Below, piece after piece: positions 10,435 to 23,686 of a stretch of 64,000 bases of DNA. Under the pieces are notes generated by a model that saw only the letters and a program-made list of their open reading frames with translations, searched no databases and had not been told where the DNA came from. Numbering within the stretch: position 1 is the first letter of the stretch; each line of letters begins with the position of its first letter. This stretch comes from Xestospongia muta (lineage: Eukaryota > Porifera > Demospongiae > Haplosclerida > Petrosiidae): positions 13,516,192 through 13,580,191 of the forward strand of contig OY848917.1 of assembly GCA_963693285.1 (NCBI GenBank), in the 5' to 3' direction. The translations under genes and the position numbers were made by a program.

Positions 10435-10452
10435 AAGCAAACTAGGCTTACT

Positions 10453-10583
10453 GCCCCATTGGAATGTACGGCAATACTGCAATGTTTACATAGTGGTTAT
10501 AAAATATTAATTACAATTAACACTTTATAACCACTATGTAAACATTGCGGTACTCCCCCACATTCCATACATTCCAATGGGCC
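10453..10583. repeat. large inverted repeat
   Basis: Arms at 10453-10503 and 10524-10583 pair over about 50 bp with one 9-bp insertion in the right arm. It immediately follows the 3' end of the hAT transposase frame. Confidence 0.75.
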
Positions 10584-10596
10584 GGGGAAATTGTAT

Positions 10597-12602
10597 TCAA
10601 CTACAATCACTATAGACTTCAAATAGGCAACTTGGTAGTTTCTTGGGGTCATCAATGCATTGCCACTTCCTTGTCCAAACCTCATACTCAATAGAGAAGA
10701 CACGGGAGTGTGGAGGATCGCCAGAATAGTACTCGACAGCTTCAGCCAGTTCCTTGGAAGGTACCCCACCACTAGCCACACATTTCTGGAGGATAAGGTG
10801 CATTAGACCATTTGTAGTACTGTGTGCTGGATTGTTGACAAAATGTTCTTGCAACTGTGCAACCACATGTGACACAAACTCATCAAAGAGCGTGATTTGG
10901 TAATAGTCTTTTGCAGAATCTACACCAGGGTTGCTTCGATGGGTTTGATGGCCAGTTGTTCGGGGCTTCTCTATCTCAAACTGCCCCCCATATAGCATTT
11001 TACCCATCTTCGTTGTATTGTCATATATCTTCTCAAACTCAGTTTCAGATTCCTCTCGAATTTTCTGTAGAACAGTAACTACAGAACTGATTTGGTCATA
11101 TGCACATAATACATCAAGTGCCTGCATTTGGAGTTTCACAGTGATTTCGCAGAGGTAGTATGAAATTTTCAGGAGTATCTGAAAGCAAACCAAAAGGGTT
11201 GATGACTCCAACTGATACAGGAAGCCATATGCCTTAGTTGTAGTATCACTGTCCCAAGCCCAGCTAGTTCCAAACTCTGGATATGCACTTGAGTTAACCA
11301 TTGCCTTTAGAGCTGTGTGGATTGCAGGCAGTAGTTCTTCAAACACTACGTAGGAGTCTATTTATTGAATCCAATGTGTTCTACATACATCTTTAAGCTT
11401 CTTTACTCTAGTTGAAGGTTCAGTACACTCTATAGCCTTGTCCAATAATCTCTGCTTTTTCGCCGAATAAGCAAAGAAGCGTGAAATCTCTCCAATATAC
11501 GATTCAGTGTTCTTAAAGGCTGAGATCATACAGGCAGAAACAATGGCGAGGTTTAGCTTGTGAGAACTACAATGCGCATATATTGCTTTGGGAGCTTCTT
11601 TCTGGATTAGTGCCTGACATCCTGGCCTAGACCCAGGCATACTGGAAGCACCGTCATAACACTGACCTCTCATGTCAGCTACTTGTAACCCATTTTCCTC
11701 AAGCCAATGTAAGATTGCATCACTCAGTGCCTGTCCAGTTATTCTTTCAATTTCAATGAAGTCTAGAAACATCTCTCTAACATTTTCATCTGTAACATAT
11801 CACAAACTGAGAGACAATTGTTCCTTGTTTGAACAATCAATTACCTCATCGACAAAAACGGAATAGTACTTGGAACTTTTGACCTCTTCTGTGATGTTAT
11901 TATGAATGGCGTACCAATAACATCTATCATTTCAATCTGTATCGTTTTTGAAGTGTAGGTTGCATTTCGTGGCGCACGTTCTAGATGCTGGGCAAGAACA
12001 TGATCATGCTCTGCCCGAAACTTTAGCAATTCAACGAAATTGCCTAAGTTTCTTTCCTCAAACTCAGTCCAGCTGACATGATCATCACTGTGGCCTCTTG
12101 AGGCAATGCCCTGTCTGCCACAAAACGTTATCGTCTTTAGAAGCGATTCAATTACTCGCTGGTTGTCAAGCATCCTCTGCTTTTTGGCACTGTTGATAAG
12201 GGCATCAACTGATTGAGTAGGATTCTTATACCTTTGAATAAACTCATCCATTCTAACCACAGCTAATTGATGATACTCTTGTTTTGAATGCTTAGTTGCC
12301 TTGGAAGTCATCTTTATCCAGGAAGTAAATGGCTTTGTGACAAAGTAACCCAGTTTTTGACCATTTACATCACTAGTGGCAAACAACGCACAAGCTTGAC
12401 AAAATGCTCCATCTGTATGCTTACTGTAGTGTAACCATGGAAAAGATCGCACCCATTCTGGTTGGAACTCGTGCAAATAAGGTGAGCTAAAAGTTTGTTG
12501 GGTTCGGGGATATGATGATGATTCCGTATTAGGGTCGCCAGTAAGTATTTGGTACATAGCCAATCTGCCTATCTGTTTGAGATTTGTGTTCTGTGCCAGC
12601 AA
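10597..12602 (-). pseudogene. hAT transposase, ZMYM1/TTF-zinc-finger type (broken)
   Basis: Three minus-strand frames together form a hAT-like transposase. 12602-11841 has the TTF-type zinc finger region (FPWLHYSKHTDGAFCQACAL) and the DUF4371-like block (GRQGIASRGHSDD). 11880-11362 reads YYSVFVDEVIDCSNKEQL, the first catalytic Asp context, then DMRGQCYDGASSMPG and HCSSHKLNLAI. 11346-10597 continues with FGTSWAWDSDTTT. The breaks are a frameshift near 11880, a stop near 11815 and an in-frame TAA near 11361. The C-terminal hAT dimerisation region is not seen, so it is probably also truncated. Confidence 0.85.
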
Positions 12603-12873
12603 CCTCTCAATATTTCATCCTTCAGGCCCTGATGCTTCAGATGAACTGCCTGGACTTAACAGTAGCTGAGAATCTACCAAAAAACAAACTGAATCAAAAC
12701 TATAATATCAGTAGCCAAACATACTTGAGTCTTGAGTGTCGCTCTGATCTACTACTGTACTGCTGCTAGATGATGAGGGTCTGGTTACATTTGCTCACCA
12801 AAAATAGTCAGTAATACTAAAATAACTAATTTTCTGTTGATTATATCATAAGACTATTGCTGCTGATATTAAC

Positions 12874-13630
12874 ATGGATAGAGAGGAAACAACATCCAGT
12901 GGTACTGAGATTCAGGTACAAAATAGCCTAAAATGGTACCTATTACTAATATCTCTAATTTAGCAAGAGGTAGTAGAAGAAACAAACTCTGCACAACTAC
13001 CTACCCTATTTGAGATTCAAAACATCAAACTTCCTCCTATTATTAGGAAGAGGGGCCGTCCAAAAGGACATGAGAAAACAGCAATAGGTTTGCCATGCAA
13101 ACGACACAAGAAAGGGACTTCTATGAACCCTGTACCTTTTTAAAGAAACATCCAGAAGATAGAGAAAGAGGTAAATCTTATACATTTGTGAAGTTTTAGC
13201 ATTAATATGCTAAAGTATATATTACAGTACACAAAATTCATTGGCTATATTTTATTTAATTTTGTAATAATTTTGTCTTGGATAGTTGATGGTACACTTG
13301 TACCAGAAGCTGTATCTGGTAGAACTATTATTAATGAGGAAGATGTTGAAACACAGCCTGAAAAAGTCCCTGCATCTATACTCGATAAGAATGTTTTTTT
13401 AAAATAGTTGCAGGAAATACTTCACTCATGATGCTTGGGCTTGTGTTGAACAATTAATAATATGTTTACAAAAGAATCCAGTGTACTATTGTGGACGTTG
13501 CACCAATCCAATTGATGATACAACAGAGAGCTCTGTGCAATGGGGTAGTTGCCTTATCTGGTTTCATTATAAGTGTGTTACAAAAGTTACTAAAACAAAA
13601 CATTGGTTTTGTACTTCGTGTTACTTATAA
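12874..13630 (+). pseudogene. transposon-associated AT-hook/PHD-finger protein (broken)
   Basis: A first exon (12874-12915, MDREETTSSGTEIQ) joins a second from 12964 containing a lysine-rich AT-hook-like stretch (IRKRGRPKGHEKTAIGLP). After a one-base loss near 13140 comes VDGTLVPEAVSGRTIINEED (13287-). After another shift near 13408 come NPVYYCGRCTNPIDDTT, CLIWFHYKC and HWFCTSC, ending with TAA at 13628-13630. The last part has the C4HC3 spacing of a PHD finger, but one ligand position reads Trp (QWGSC). I recall similar proteins only as repeated families linked to sponge and cnidarian transposons; the exact superfamily is uncertain. Confidence 0.65.
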
Positions 13631-15318
13631 ATAGTGACTCTTATAACTATAATCTTCTTATAACTATTAAACACAATATTAATTACGCCACGTGTGCGTC
13701 TTCCGGACCTGTAGTTTCTCGAAAAGCGCCCGGTTACTGGACCTGTAGACACTTCGTAATATTATTTGAATATTGAATAAGAGGTCCCAGGATGGGATTC
13801 CCAGTAGGGTCCATGAGCGAAGTAACGCATTCAGGAAACGTCTTAAAGCACTGAAAAAACTGCTACTAATAGTTAATATATCGATTTATATTTGTACTAC
13901 AGGACGTTTCCAAAGAACATTTCATTTTCAAGTTACAATAAATTTTGTATATGAAATATTGATACATTTTAAAGCGTCATATAAAGGCTCAGAGAAACTT
14001 TCATCACGAATCTAGCACTTAATCTTGCTTGGCAGTTGATGATACTATTACTTACTCAGTTACATCTTCACAGACATGTCAATCAAAGTGCAAAGTACCC
14101 AGTAAACGACAAAGCTTTTTTCCCTTTGATTGAAGAGAAATACTGAGTCATCAAACAACAGTTTGTAACTTTGTAATGTGCATCACGTGATCCATCAATA
14201 ATTTGACCACACCTGGTCCAATCTTAAATGTACATGTACATGCAGTATAGATCTACACTGGGCACCGCAGCGATGTTAAGCACTTTAGTGCATTTTTATT
14301 ATTTATTTGTGTCAACAACCTACATGTGTGTACTTATGAAATCATAACTTTTCTATATGATGTACTACAAACTATTAATATTTAGTGCTGGCTCAAATGT
14401 GGATTGGGAACAAAATAATGTCATTTGAAATCAAGTCTGTTTTCTAGAAGTTTTAACAAACATTAACATTGAGATAAATAAGTTACAGTGAATCATTTTA
14501 GTGAATTTTGCCATTATAAGTACTTCTATATAATTATAAATACAGATAACATTCTCCCCAAACACAATATTATCTGGTGCAAAAAGTGTGACATGTTCAT
14601 TCTAACCAGAAGTAAGTCTAACATCTATGATACCTCACTTGATGCTGTAACTAATCACTTTGTATATATATTGAGTTTCTCAGTATTTTCCACCAAATAC
14701 CAAAGTGCAGATAATTATGAAATTTACCTTTTAAATGGAGTGTACAATAATTAATAGTGTGACAAGTCTGTCTGATATCAGAGAAAATACCTGAGCACCA
14801 AATCTTTTCAATAATTATTATAATATATATATATAATCGCTTTAGACCAGACCTCCCCTGCCTAACTACTTCAGTCACTATCACTTATAAGATAAACTAT
14901 ATATTATATACATGAATTCAGTCTACTTACTTTAGAAGTTTATATCTTCACAAATTTATTACTTTTTTCAGAGCTGACGTTAACCATGATAACTTTACCT
15001 GTAGCCTTGTCTAGTTACAATAATACAATAATAGCCACAGTCTGTTTCTCTATTTAGGATATTACATAAAACTTATCATGCAACATATGTGAATATAATT
15101 CACTCTGTACCTCAAAATAAGATACAATCAATATTATCTTCCACACTCATTCGCTGTTGTGTATGTATTGAGTGAAAAGGTCATTGGCTCTATCAATTTT
15201 ATGATAAATTAATTTTCTATGATTAAAAAAATACTAACTGAATAACAAAAAATATTGTGCATGTCCATGCAAGAAGAATAAAATTATATATATAGAACAT
15301 GCATGTATGCATTGAGTG
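13631..15318. other. intergenic, no gene recognised
   Basis: Mostly AT-rich. A short GC-richer patch at 13685-13760 holds CACGTG and CTTCCGG, promoter-like motifs, but no exon I can support follows. From about 15048 the sequence is the 3' flank of the Death-domain gene and matches 300-600. Confidence 0.5.
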
Positions 15319-18300
15319 TCAGGATAACAAATGTGTTGTTATTCTTAAGTGAATTAAAATACTAGACAATTTTCGCTTGGTAGCTTGGTCAGATCCAACT
15401 TTCTTTTGCCAGGCTAATAAAATGATAAATATACGTTGCCAACGAGAGTAGCGGGATAATGCCAAATGAATTTCTTCTTCTTTGTCTACTCCAAGAGCTG
15501 CTGCCAGTTGCTTCACTTCATCATGGCTTTGTAGTTCTTTATCTAATTCCATAGCTAATTCAAAGAGCTTGTCTGGTGTAATAATATCTATACAAATACA
15601 AAAAAATAAAGTGAATCAATGCCAAGTAAGAGGCCTCGAGTTAAACACTAAATTATACCTACTATAGGCACAACGTTGCTACTGTTGAACCAATTTTTTT
15701 GTTGTTGTTCTCATTACAAACTATAAGTGAATATCAGTATCAAACTATATACAGTGTCTTACCACTTTGTCTAAGAGTCTTTTCATACATCTAAAAAAGG
15801 ACAATAAATTTATATTATGTACATAAAGTGGATACTTAAGTCATAAACCAAAACTGAAATTATAACTTACTTCTGAAATGTTCTCATTCCAACACTTCCG
15901 GAGAGGACTTTTTGTAGCCTCACATGAATGACAAAGTTGCTTTGAAGGAAGCATTTCATAATTTGTTTTAACATTATGACCTTCTTGGAGTTTTATAGGT
16001 TGAAGGCAAGCAAGAGCAAAACGATATGACAAATCTTTAATCATTTTACAGATTTTATCTAAAGCTCTTTTACAACACTGTAAAATCTTTTCACAGACTG
16101 AATCTAGCTCAGCTCTATCATGATACTCAATTATCAACTCCAAATGTGTGCCATGGAAAATAATTTGAAGCTCATACTCTCGTGCTTTAGATGTGATTAC
16201 AAACTTAACAACATTAACTTCACTAGTAGAAACAAACAATACATTCGGTAAAGTAAGTAATTGTTGAGTAAACAGTCCTTGAACATCTGGGGGTGTAAAT
16301 TTATAGTCATAAAAAATGAACAATGAGTCAAATGATGTTTGTTGAGCTCTAAGATTACCTCTTCTAGAAGAGGGAATAAATAACAAAGAAGGCCGTGAGT
16401 CACTTAGTGAAACAGGAAAATGAGCTACCAAAGTGTCAGAATAAGCTCGAGGTCGCCTTTCCTTCTTAACTTGTTGTAATTTGTGACTGTGTACCTCAGC
16501 AGCTAAACCTAAAGAGCAGAGTGTAGGTACTATCACTTCTCTTGCCTCCGTGGATAAAAGCTCTATGACTTGCTGCTCAGAGAACAAGCCATCAAATTCT
16601 GCCTCTTTACTTCCAGCTGGAGGGTAAAAAAGCTTGGACAAAATATTTACAAACTTGACTGGCTGAAGGATAATTATATTTTTGAGGGGAGTAATATCTG
16701 GAATATAGAAAAAGCTTGCAAAGTCTGTGAATTTTTGAAGAAATTCAAGATATTCACTATGTTGAATATCTAGTTCTAAAGCATATGCCTCAAGCTCATC
16801 TTTGCTTATAAACATTCTATCAGTAAAATAAAATAAACTACGTAAAAACATCCAAGACAACTTTATATTTTCACGCAATATTCCATTCTTAAGCATGGTC
16901 TCAAACCAAAGTTTAAGTTGGTGCAAGTCACTATCATCATCAGGATTTAACACTAATATTTTGTTTGTAATGTTTTTTGGCAGCCCAAGACGCTGCACTT
17001 CAGTTGATAGTGCATGACCAAGAGTTGTTTTAGCAGCCTCCTTTTGTTTTGGTGACAAATACTTGTTAGAAGAGATAATAAATGCAACAACTTGAGATTG
17101 AAATGGAGTTTTAGGAACCGCTAAAAGTGTTGCTGCTGCAAATTGAACCATGTAAGAGATTTTTGAACCTCTTTCCATTAGTGGCTTTTCAGTGTTGTAA
17201 CTAAGAAAGCTTAGGTTAGGCTTTTCTTGTAACTTATGTGTGTCAATGTCATCAATGCTGACTACAAAAATACCAAGTTGGCGAAGTGCATACCGTGAAA
17301 TGAGGGACAAAAAGTTGAACACACCTTTACTAAATCCTACATCAAAAATATTCCCAAAAACCACACCTGATGATACAACTCGTTTCAGTTCTGGACTAAT
17401 GTCTGTTCGTCTTAATGTGCGATCAATATCACAATAAACACGATTAAGATGCCTATTCAAAGTGTCATCATTAAAAATTTTCTCAACATCTCCTGATAAT
17501 GCATTTTGATCAAGCTCTATTTGCTGTCCCTGCAGGAGACTATCATGTAAAATGGCAGCACTACAAGCAAATGTGTGCATTGAACGTTGAGTAGAAGGCA
17601 TCCACCACAACGATTCATCAGCTTTTCCTCCAAGGACAGATACACCATAATGAGATAGACCATGCTCTTCATGTGTGTTCATTATTATGTCATTGGCAAA
17701 AACAGAGAGACAACTTTGTAGAAAACTTTGAACTAGTGTTGACTTTCCACAATGTGGTAGTCCACCCACTGCAGCTACAAACAAATTACAAGAGACAGTC
17801 TTTTCTACAATGATATCTTTGAGGTCACTAACAGAGAGTATCAGAGTATCTAAAAATATAAATTATGTATCAATTAAACAAAGATATGCTCAGGAGGGTG
17901 AATGTGCATTGTGGTAGTTGTTTACTTATTTGATGCTTCCAATAGTCATACACCACATATAATATTTACAACATAATCTAAATAGAGTTAATGTATTATA
18001 GCACTAACAGCCAGTGAAACATCTGCCACAAAGTTGGACAGAAAAGTTAGCATGCAAAAGAGACTGGACAAACGTATTTTTAAATAAATTTCTTACTTGG
18101 TTTCTCCTTAATTTTGATCAATTTATCCATAATATTATTAAGTATGGGATCATCAGGAAAGTCTAAACCAGTGGTATCTGACAAGATTGAAGGAATAGTG
18201 CCACTGGATATTGAATCAGACTTGGGCAATGAAAGCGATCTTTGTTCACTCTCTGTTCGTCTCAACTATTGAATCAAGAACGATTATAAATGACATATAA

Positions 18301-21300
18301 AACAATTGAGTTATGTCTACTTATTTTTAAATGGTGCTTACTCTGCGAGTCTCCTTTGCAATTATCTTATTGAGTTCAAGAACAATGTTCTGTACTTCAG
18401 TTACATTAACTTTAAGGATTTTTCTGCTATCCTGTAGAAAATAACAAAAAAATGTTTTACACACTTATACACAATTGACCTTCTTGTATTACAACAATTC
18501 TAAGCTCTATATAATCAAAAACCAAAAACTATATTCTTATATTAAGCAATTTCTTATACAGTCACAATAAGTCCTCCTTTATAATTTAATACCAGCATCA
18601 CTCAGCAACATTCCTTTCTTTCTTTCAACTGGCACAATATTACATAGATGACTATGTATTAATACGCCATTGAATTTTGCCTCCTTATCAATGATGGATA
18701 TATGGTCTTAAGCTAAACCTGCTACTGACCATTTGATATACTTATTAATTTTATTATTAAATCATTTAATCCTTATGGTAATAATCATGACAAATCAAAA
18801 TTGAAACATTCTATAATGAAATATTAAAACCTGACAAAAAAAACGAAAAACACTGACAAGACCCACACTAACATAACAGCTAATTACACTGAGTGATATT
18901 AGTTTGTATGTCACTGCATGACTCACTAAGCAACAAGATTGTGTTATTCTTAATGCAAGTAAAGATGGTGTGAAAATCACAGGCGTGGCAAGCAACTATG
19001 AATTTGTAGGAAATATTATTTTGTTCAAACAATAGTTTTATTGAAGCAAACAAATCTTCCATCTTGCCTATAGAGTGCTTTCTTAGAAAGATCTTTCCAA
19101 CTTTTCAAGCTTTTTTCTACTATCTTTGTCAAGTTATAAATGTTCAAAGTACATTGTCTGGTAACACACACACACACAAACACACATAAAGCATGTATAA
19201 TGTGACCCATGTAGAGAGTGGCAGGATTCAAATGTAGCACATCACTTCATATAATACACTTATACATAATATAGTGCCAAATACAAGGGACAAAATATTT
19301 GCAACAGGTCAGTAGTGTTTCCAGACCTCTCTGTAAAGGAGGCTATAATGTGTAAATGAGAGATGTGAAACATGTATTTAGCAGTTAAATAATTATTCAT
19401 AAGAAGGCATAGCTTGTCTGGTTCATACATGTGGACTTATTACTAGCCTGTTACAACTCTTTTTTCTTTCATTCGCCAGCTTTGTTTTGATGATTATTTT
19501 GATAGCACATGCATAAAACAAGGTAGGCCATGTGGGTAATACAGGAAACATATAACAGGAAACATATAATTTAATAAAAGGGTATTTTAATAAGAAAAAA
19601 GGCATGAGAGGGAAGCACACCTGACCGCCTTCTCCCCTTACCAAATCTCTCCCCTAGAAATACCACTGCTATAGGTATGAATTAGCTTGCATTTGGCACT
19701 GTGGTTTATATACAGTGGATTGTTATGATAGTTTGTCTATTTTCAAGTGTTTTAATACATTATAAAGAATTTTTTTCTCATTTCATTACCTTTGAGAATT
19801 TCTCTCCCAATAGATGACCAGTTTGTATTGGTTTCTACGACAGAAACAAGTATAATGAAAAACACTAAAATATAGAACCATCACCATAGTACTAGCTAAA
19901 TTATAGAAATATCACTTTGCCATACTGGCACTGAGAATTTGTTGGTCATAATGATAATACTGTAATGCTGCTTAAAAATATAGAGATTATAATAGATAGC
20001 TTTCCAGAATATTTGATTTTTGAATAGGGTGGAATTTAATAAATTTCATTGCATTACAGTTGCCATTACTAATTAAGTGGTTAACTTACTGTTGGGAGGA
20101 CAAGTTGTTCCGATCTTCTTGAAATGTGCGTACTATGACTCTTGCTATCCTCAACACCACTTTCCTATGATGATGAAACAGAGGTGACAATCACAATAAC
20201 AAAATAAGAAAAACTATATCATGCTATAACATTAACTTTCAACTATCTAAAAGTGAATTCTATGCTTATAGTATCATTGGAAAGCCCCATATTACACAGG
20301 TCTGTAATCATTTTGGACTACATAGTATCTACATGTATATAATTATATACAATTTACTCTATTGTTGTATATGACTTTCAAGAGCAACGAATTAAATTGA
20401 ACTGTATCTTTACTGCTGACACATACAGCAACCAATGAATTTCATTAACCCTACCTGTGAGTGCTACAATGATGAGTACGAATGATAATGCTAAAAGCTT
20501 CTCACTAGCTTGCTTGTCTGTCTATATTTCCAAAGTCTTCCATTGCTACTAATTATACAATCTATATATATAACTCTATTCAATATTTCACTGTAAATAC
20601 AGTATCATACAAGACAACTATATATAGGATAACTTTAATCAGAATCTTGTCTACGTATGTAATTAGCATGCATTTACCGCAGTTATTGACTCTTGAATCG
20701 GCAATTCAGGATTATCGTAAGTAAACTGTGACTGTTCCAAGTTAGATAACTATTATTAAAGGTAACAATACATGATAATACATACATTAGAAGGTATGTG
20801 TGTAAATATCTTGTACTATTAAATTGAAACCATATATTAGTAATTAGCATTAAACAAGCATACCCTGGTAATAATGCATACATTATAAGTCAAGCACATA
20901 CATTTAGATATTAGCATGTAATTTATATACTTTTGGTGTTTTCTGTTCAAAAGAAGGTGGTCTATGATCAGCAGGTGGTTCTGGCTGGTTTAGCTTATAC
21001 TTAGAGCTCTATATAAATATTAATAAATTAGTTAGTTAGAATTTTATTGCATAAATTGTAAGGATGACCATGAACTATATAACCATGATTTTTAGCTCAA
21101 ATGAGGCATACACATTCTCACATATAAAATCAGTGATACATAACAGCATGTGTGTAATCCCTCAAACTCATCATGTTACAGTACATGTATCAACAAAGCC
21201 CTTACATGTAGTTTGGCTATTAATCTTGACAATGTACATGTACATATAATAAACCACAATTATACAACTATGACTTACCATTTGGAACACCATTTGAGTA

Positions 21301-23588
21301 CCAAACTTTCCAGAAGCCTGTGAAACCATACTCTTAGCATCATCATCATTGTCCTATGATGACAATAAAGATTCACATTTGAGGCTTATACTCATTATTG
21401 TTAACATAATGTATGCCTGGGTATCAGAGGTATAGTTAGGACTCAATTTAAAACTTGTATCTAATCAATTATTCATAAAGATGTGGTCAATTGTTTGCCT
21501 TAATTTACACCATCTAGTCTTGTGCTATCATACAAAGGTAATAATAAAAACATTCAATCTAATAGAGCTTAAAAAGAATAAGCAGTACCTTGGGACCTAA
21601 ATTGGGATTGACCATGGAATCCTGACACCTGGGTTTAGAATTGTCTTTTATTGCTCATGCAGGTGGCAATTTTGCCATGTATGAGACTACTTGCCTCTTG
21701 AGAACAGAATTAGTTGTTGATTTATACATGCATTGTTTATAACTTCTTACACTGAGACACATTGAAATGAATGAAAACAGATTGTATGCATAAATTTCTT
21801 ATGTAGTAGCAAATTTATCTGACAATTTGAACTAGATTTCTATCAATTGTGCTAAGCAAAGAGGAAAGGGTATATATACCTCTGTGGTATTATATCTAAA
21901 CTTTGTTTACGTCAAGAATTGAACACTAACTCTAATGATAGACCAAGTCTAGAGTTTAAAATAACATTTAGTAGAGCAGTCATTCACAAAGCCCAATCAT
22001 TTTTGAACCCAATTACACTGAACAAGTGTATCGTTCTTTTTGCTTGCACTAAATCTCTGCACAAACGACAAACTTGACTGTTTGAAGTCATTCTTAAACT
22101 TGTGCAGTAAACAAAACATCATCAATATAAACTATGCTTATTGATTTGTCATTTTCTTTAAAATGTTTTACTTATGATGTCATTATATTGCATATATTAT
22201 AATAATTATGTGCATGTGCAAGCAGTAATTACCAGGTGTTCTTTTCTTTCACGAACACCTAGGTATGAGGCTAATCTGGATCCAGATATTACTAGAGACG
22301 TAATTAATTATGTTAAAACATGCATATTACCTTTAGATCTGTTGATTTAATTGAGAATTCACTTAAACTACCGTGGTTGCTTTCTTCTTGAGGTTCAGTT
22401 TCATATATCTATAGAAGAGAGCATACACAAAGCAGCAAGTCACTTGAAGTCAGTATGCTATGCATACAGTATAATAGTTATATCATTCCTAAGATGTGGG
22501 TTTACTTTTAAGAAAAGGTACGTGAACTATGTATGTAAGCATAGGAACTGGATAATAATATTCATATGTACCTTATGTGAATGTAAGTTTATAGAGTAGA
22601 ATAAGCAATAATTAGTATCCATATGGTATGGAAGCCAAAAATGGACATTAACTTTATATTATTCATAGACACCATCCCAAACCTTCCTAAATTCTAAAGT
22701 GCATAGTAAGTTTTACAAGTTGGGGCTGAGTATGAAAGTATTGTAACACATAGTAACTTGGAAAGTAAAAACAGATGTCCACCTTTAGCTTCCGTACAAT
22801 AGAGACATATCATGTTTCAGGATGCAGTACTAAACAAAATCTATAATAAAAGGTTTCATTTGCAGCTTTCTTTCTTAATAATAGCTAGCTAACATTCATT
22901 GCATGTTGCTAGTGGAAAATATGTTTGTGTGGAAAAAAATATGCTACAATGTTTGTTTTTTTATTACTGTCGGTTAGACATATACAACAGAACAGTACTA
23001 TAACTTACAATAATTAACAACGTATGCATCAGAAAGTAACAACTAATTCAACTGGTAATGTACTGTAAGTATACATGTTTCTTATTTAATAGAAGACAAG
23101 ACAAATCTGATTTTCAAGACTTCAATTCCACTTTATTTTATGACCTCCATTTATTTTATTTCTTATTAATCCAAAGCAACTAATATGATGAATACACGGG
23201 AAGGTACTTTAAACTTTTATAAGTCACTACTTTTATTTATTAAAGCGCTCGAGATAAGACTTCTAAAAGCAAAGACCTCCACAAGTTTCTGCACAACCAA
23301 ACAGAACAAAGAAGGAATATCATACCATCCTATATAAGCAGTGCTACCACCTGCCTGATTACCCTCCAAAATGGGAGCAATGATATAGGTCATGTACAGA
23401 ATACTGTGACTACAGTACTGAGAGCAATGACATTATTGCATACAAGACCTTTGATTCTTCATCATCAGAATGTGGATCATCAAGATTTCCTACAAAACAA
23501 ACAGGTAGCTAGAATATGTACTCACAGTTTGTGGTCATGCATGAGTGTGTATTATCGATTGTGTACCTCTTTGAACTCTTTCAGCCAT
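15319..23588 (-). CDS. Death-domain protein with ROCO-like P-loop/COR region
   Basis: Thirteen exons give one 996-residue frame. Segments (minus strand): 23588-23567, 23489-23449, 22408-22331, 21621-21589, 21353-21279, 21008-20931, 20731-20678, 20164-20090, 18431-18342, 18265-18097, 17849-15871, 15790-15763, 15587-15319. Most borders are GT/AG and all phases fit. The first nine exons encode a polar, probably disordered leader. The large exon starts the NTPase: Walker A GLPHCGKST (residues 268-276) and a Walker-B-like IFVVSIDDID. A COR-like region follows (SLFYFTDRMF, IIILQPVKFVNILSKLF, LLFIPS). The C-terminus (about 908-985) is a Death fold (LAAALGVDKEEEIHLAL, YSRWQRIFIILLAWQ). A role in innate or apoptotic signalling is inferred. 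The 20731-20678 acceptor is the least certain border. Confidence 0.8.
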
Positions 23589-23686
23589 TGTTCCAAGTAA
23601 ATGAAAGGCGTGGTCATAATTACTGACTCCTCCCACCAATGAACTTGTTTCATCGTCTCCGCCTTATTATAGTTTGTTATGAACTC
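23589..23686. promoter_or_regulatory. bidirectional promoter region, Death-ROCO gene / AMN1
   Basis: Only 98 bp separate the minus-strand ATG at 23588 from the preferred AMN1 ATG at 23687 (50 bp if AMN1 starts at 23639). The interval must hold both start regions or lie inside overlapping 5' UTRs. No TATA box is evident. Confidence 0.55.

Noticed and set aside
12584..12769. 61-codon plus ORF next to the hAT relic
   Set aside because: Antisense to the transposase leader; no recognisable domain.
18590..20080. Further exons of the Death-domain gene in its longest intron
   Set aside because: Phases already close without them, and no segment with matching acceptor, donor and frame was found.
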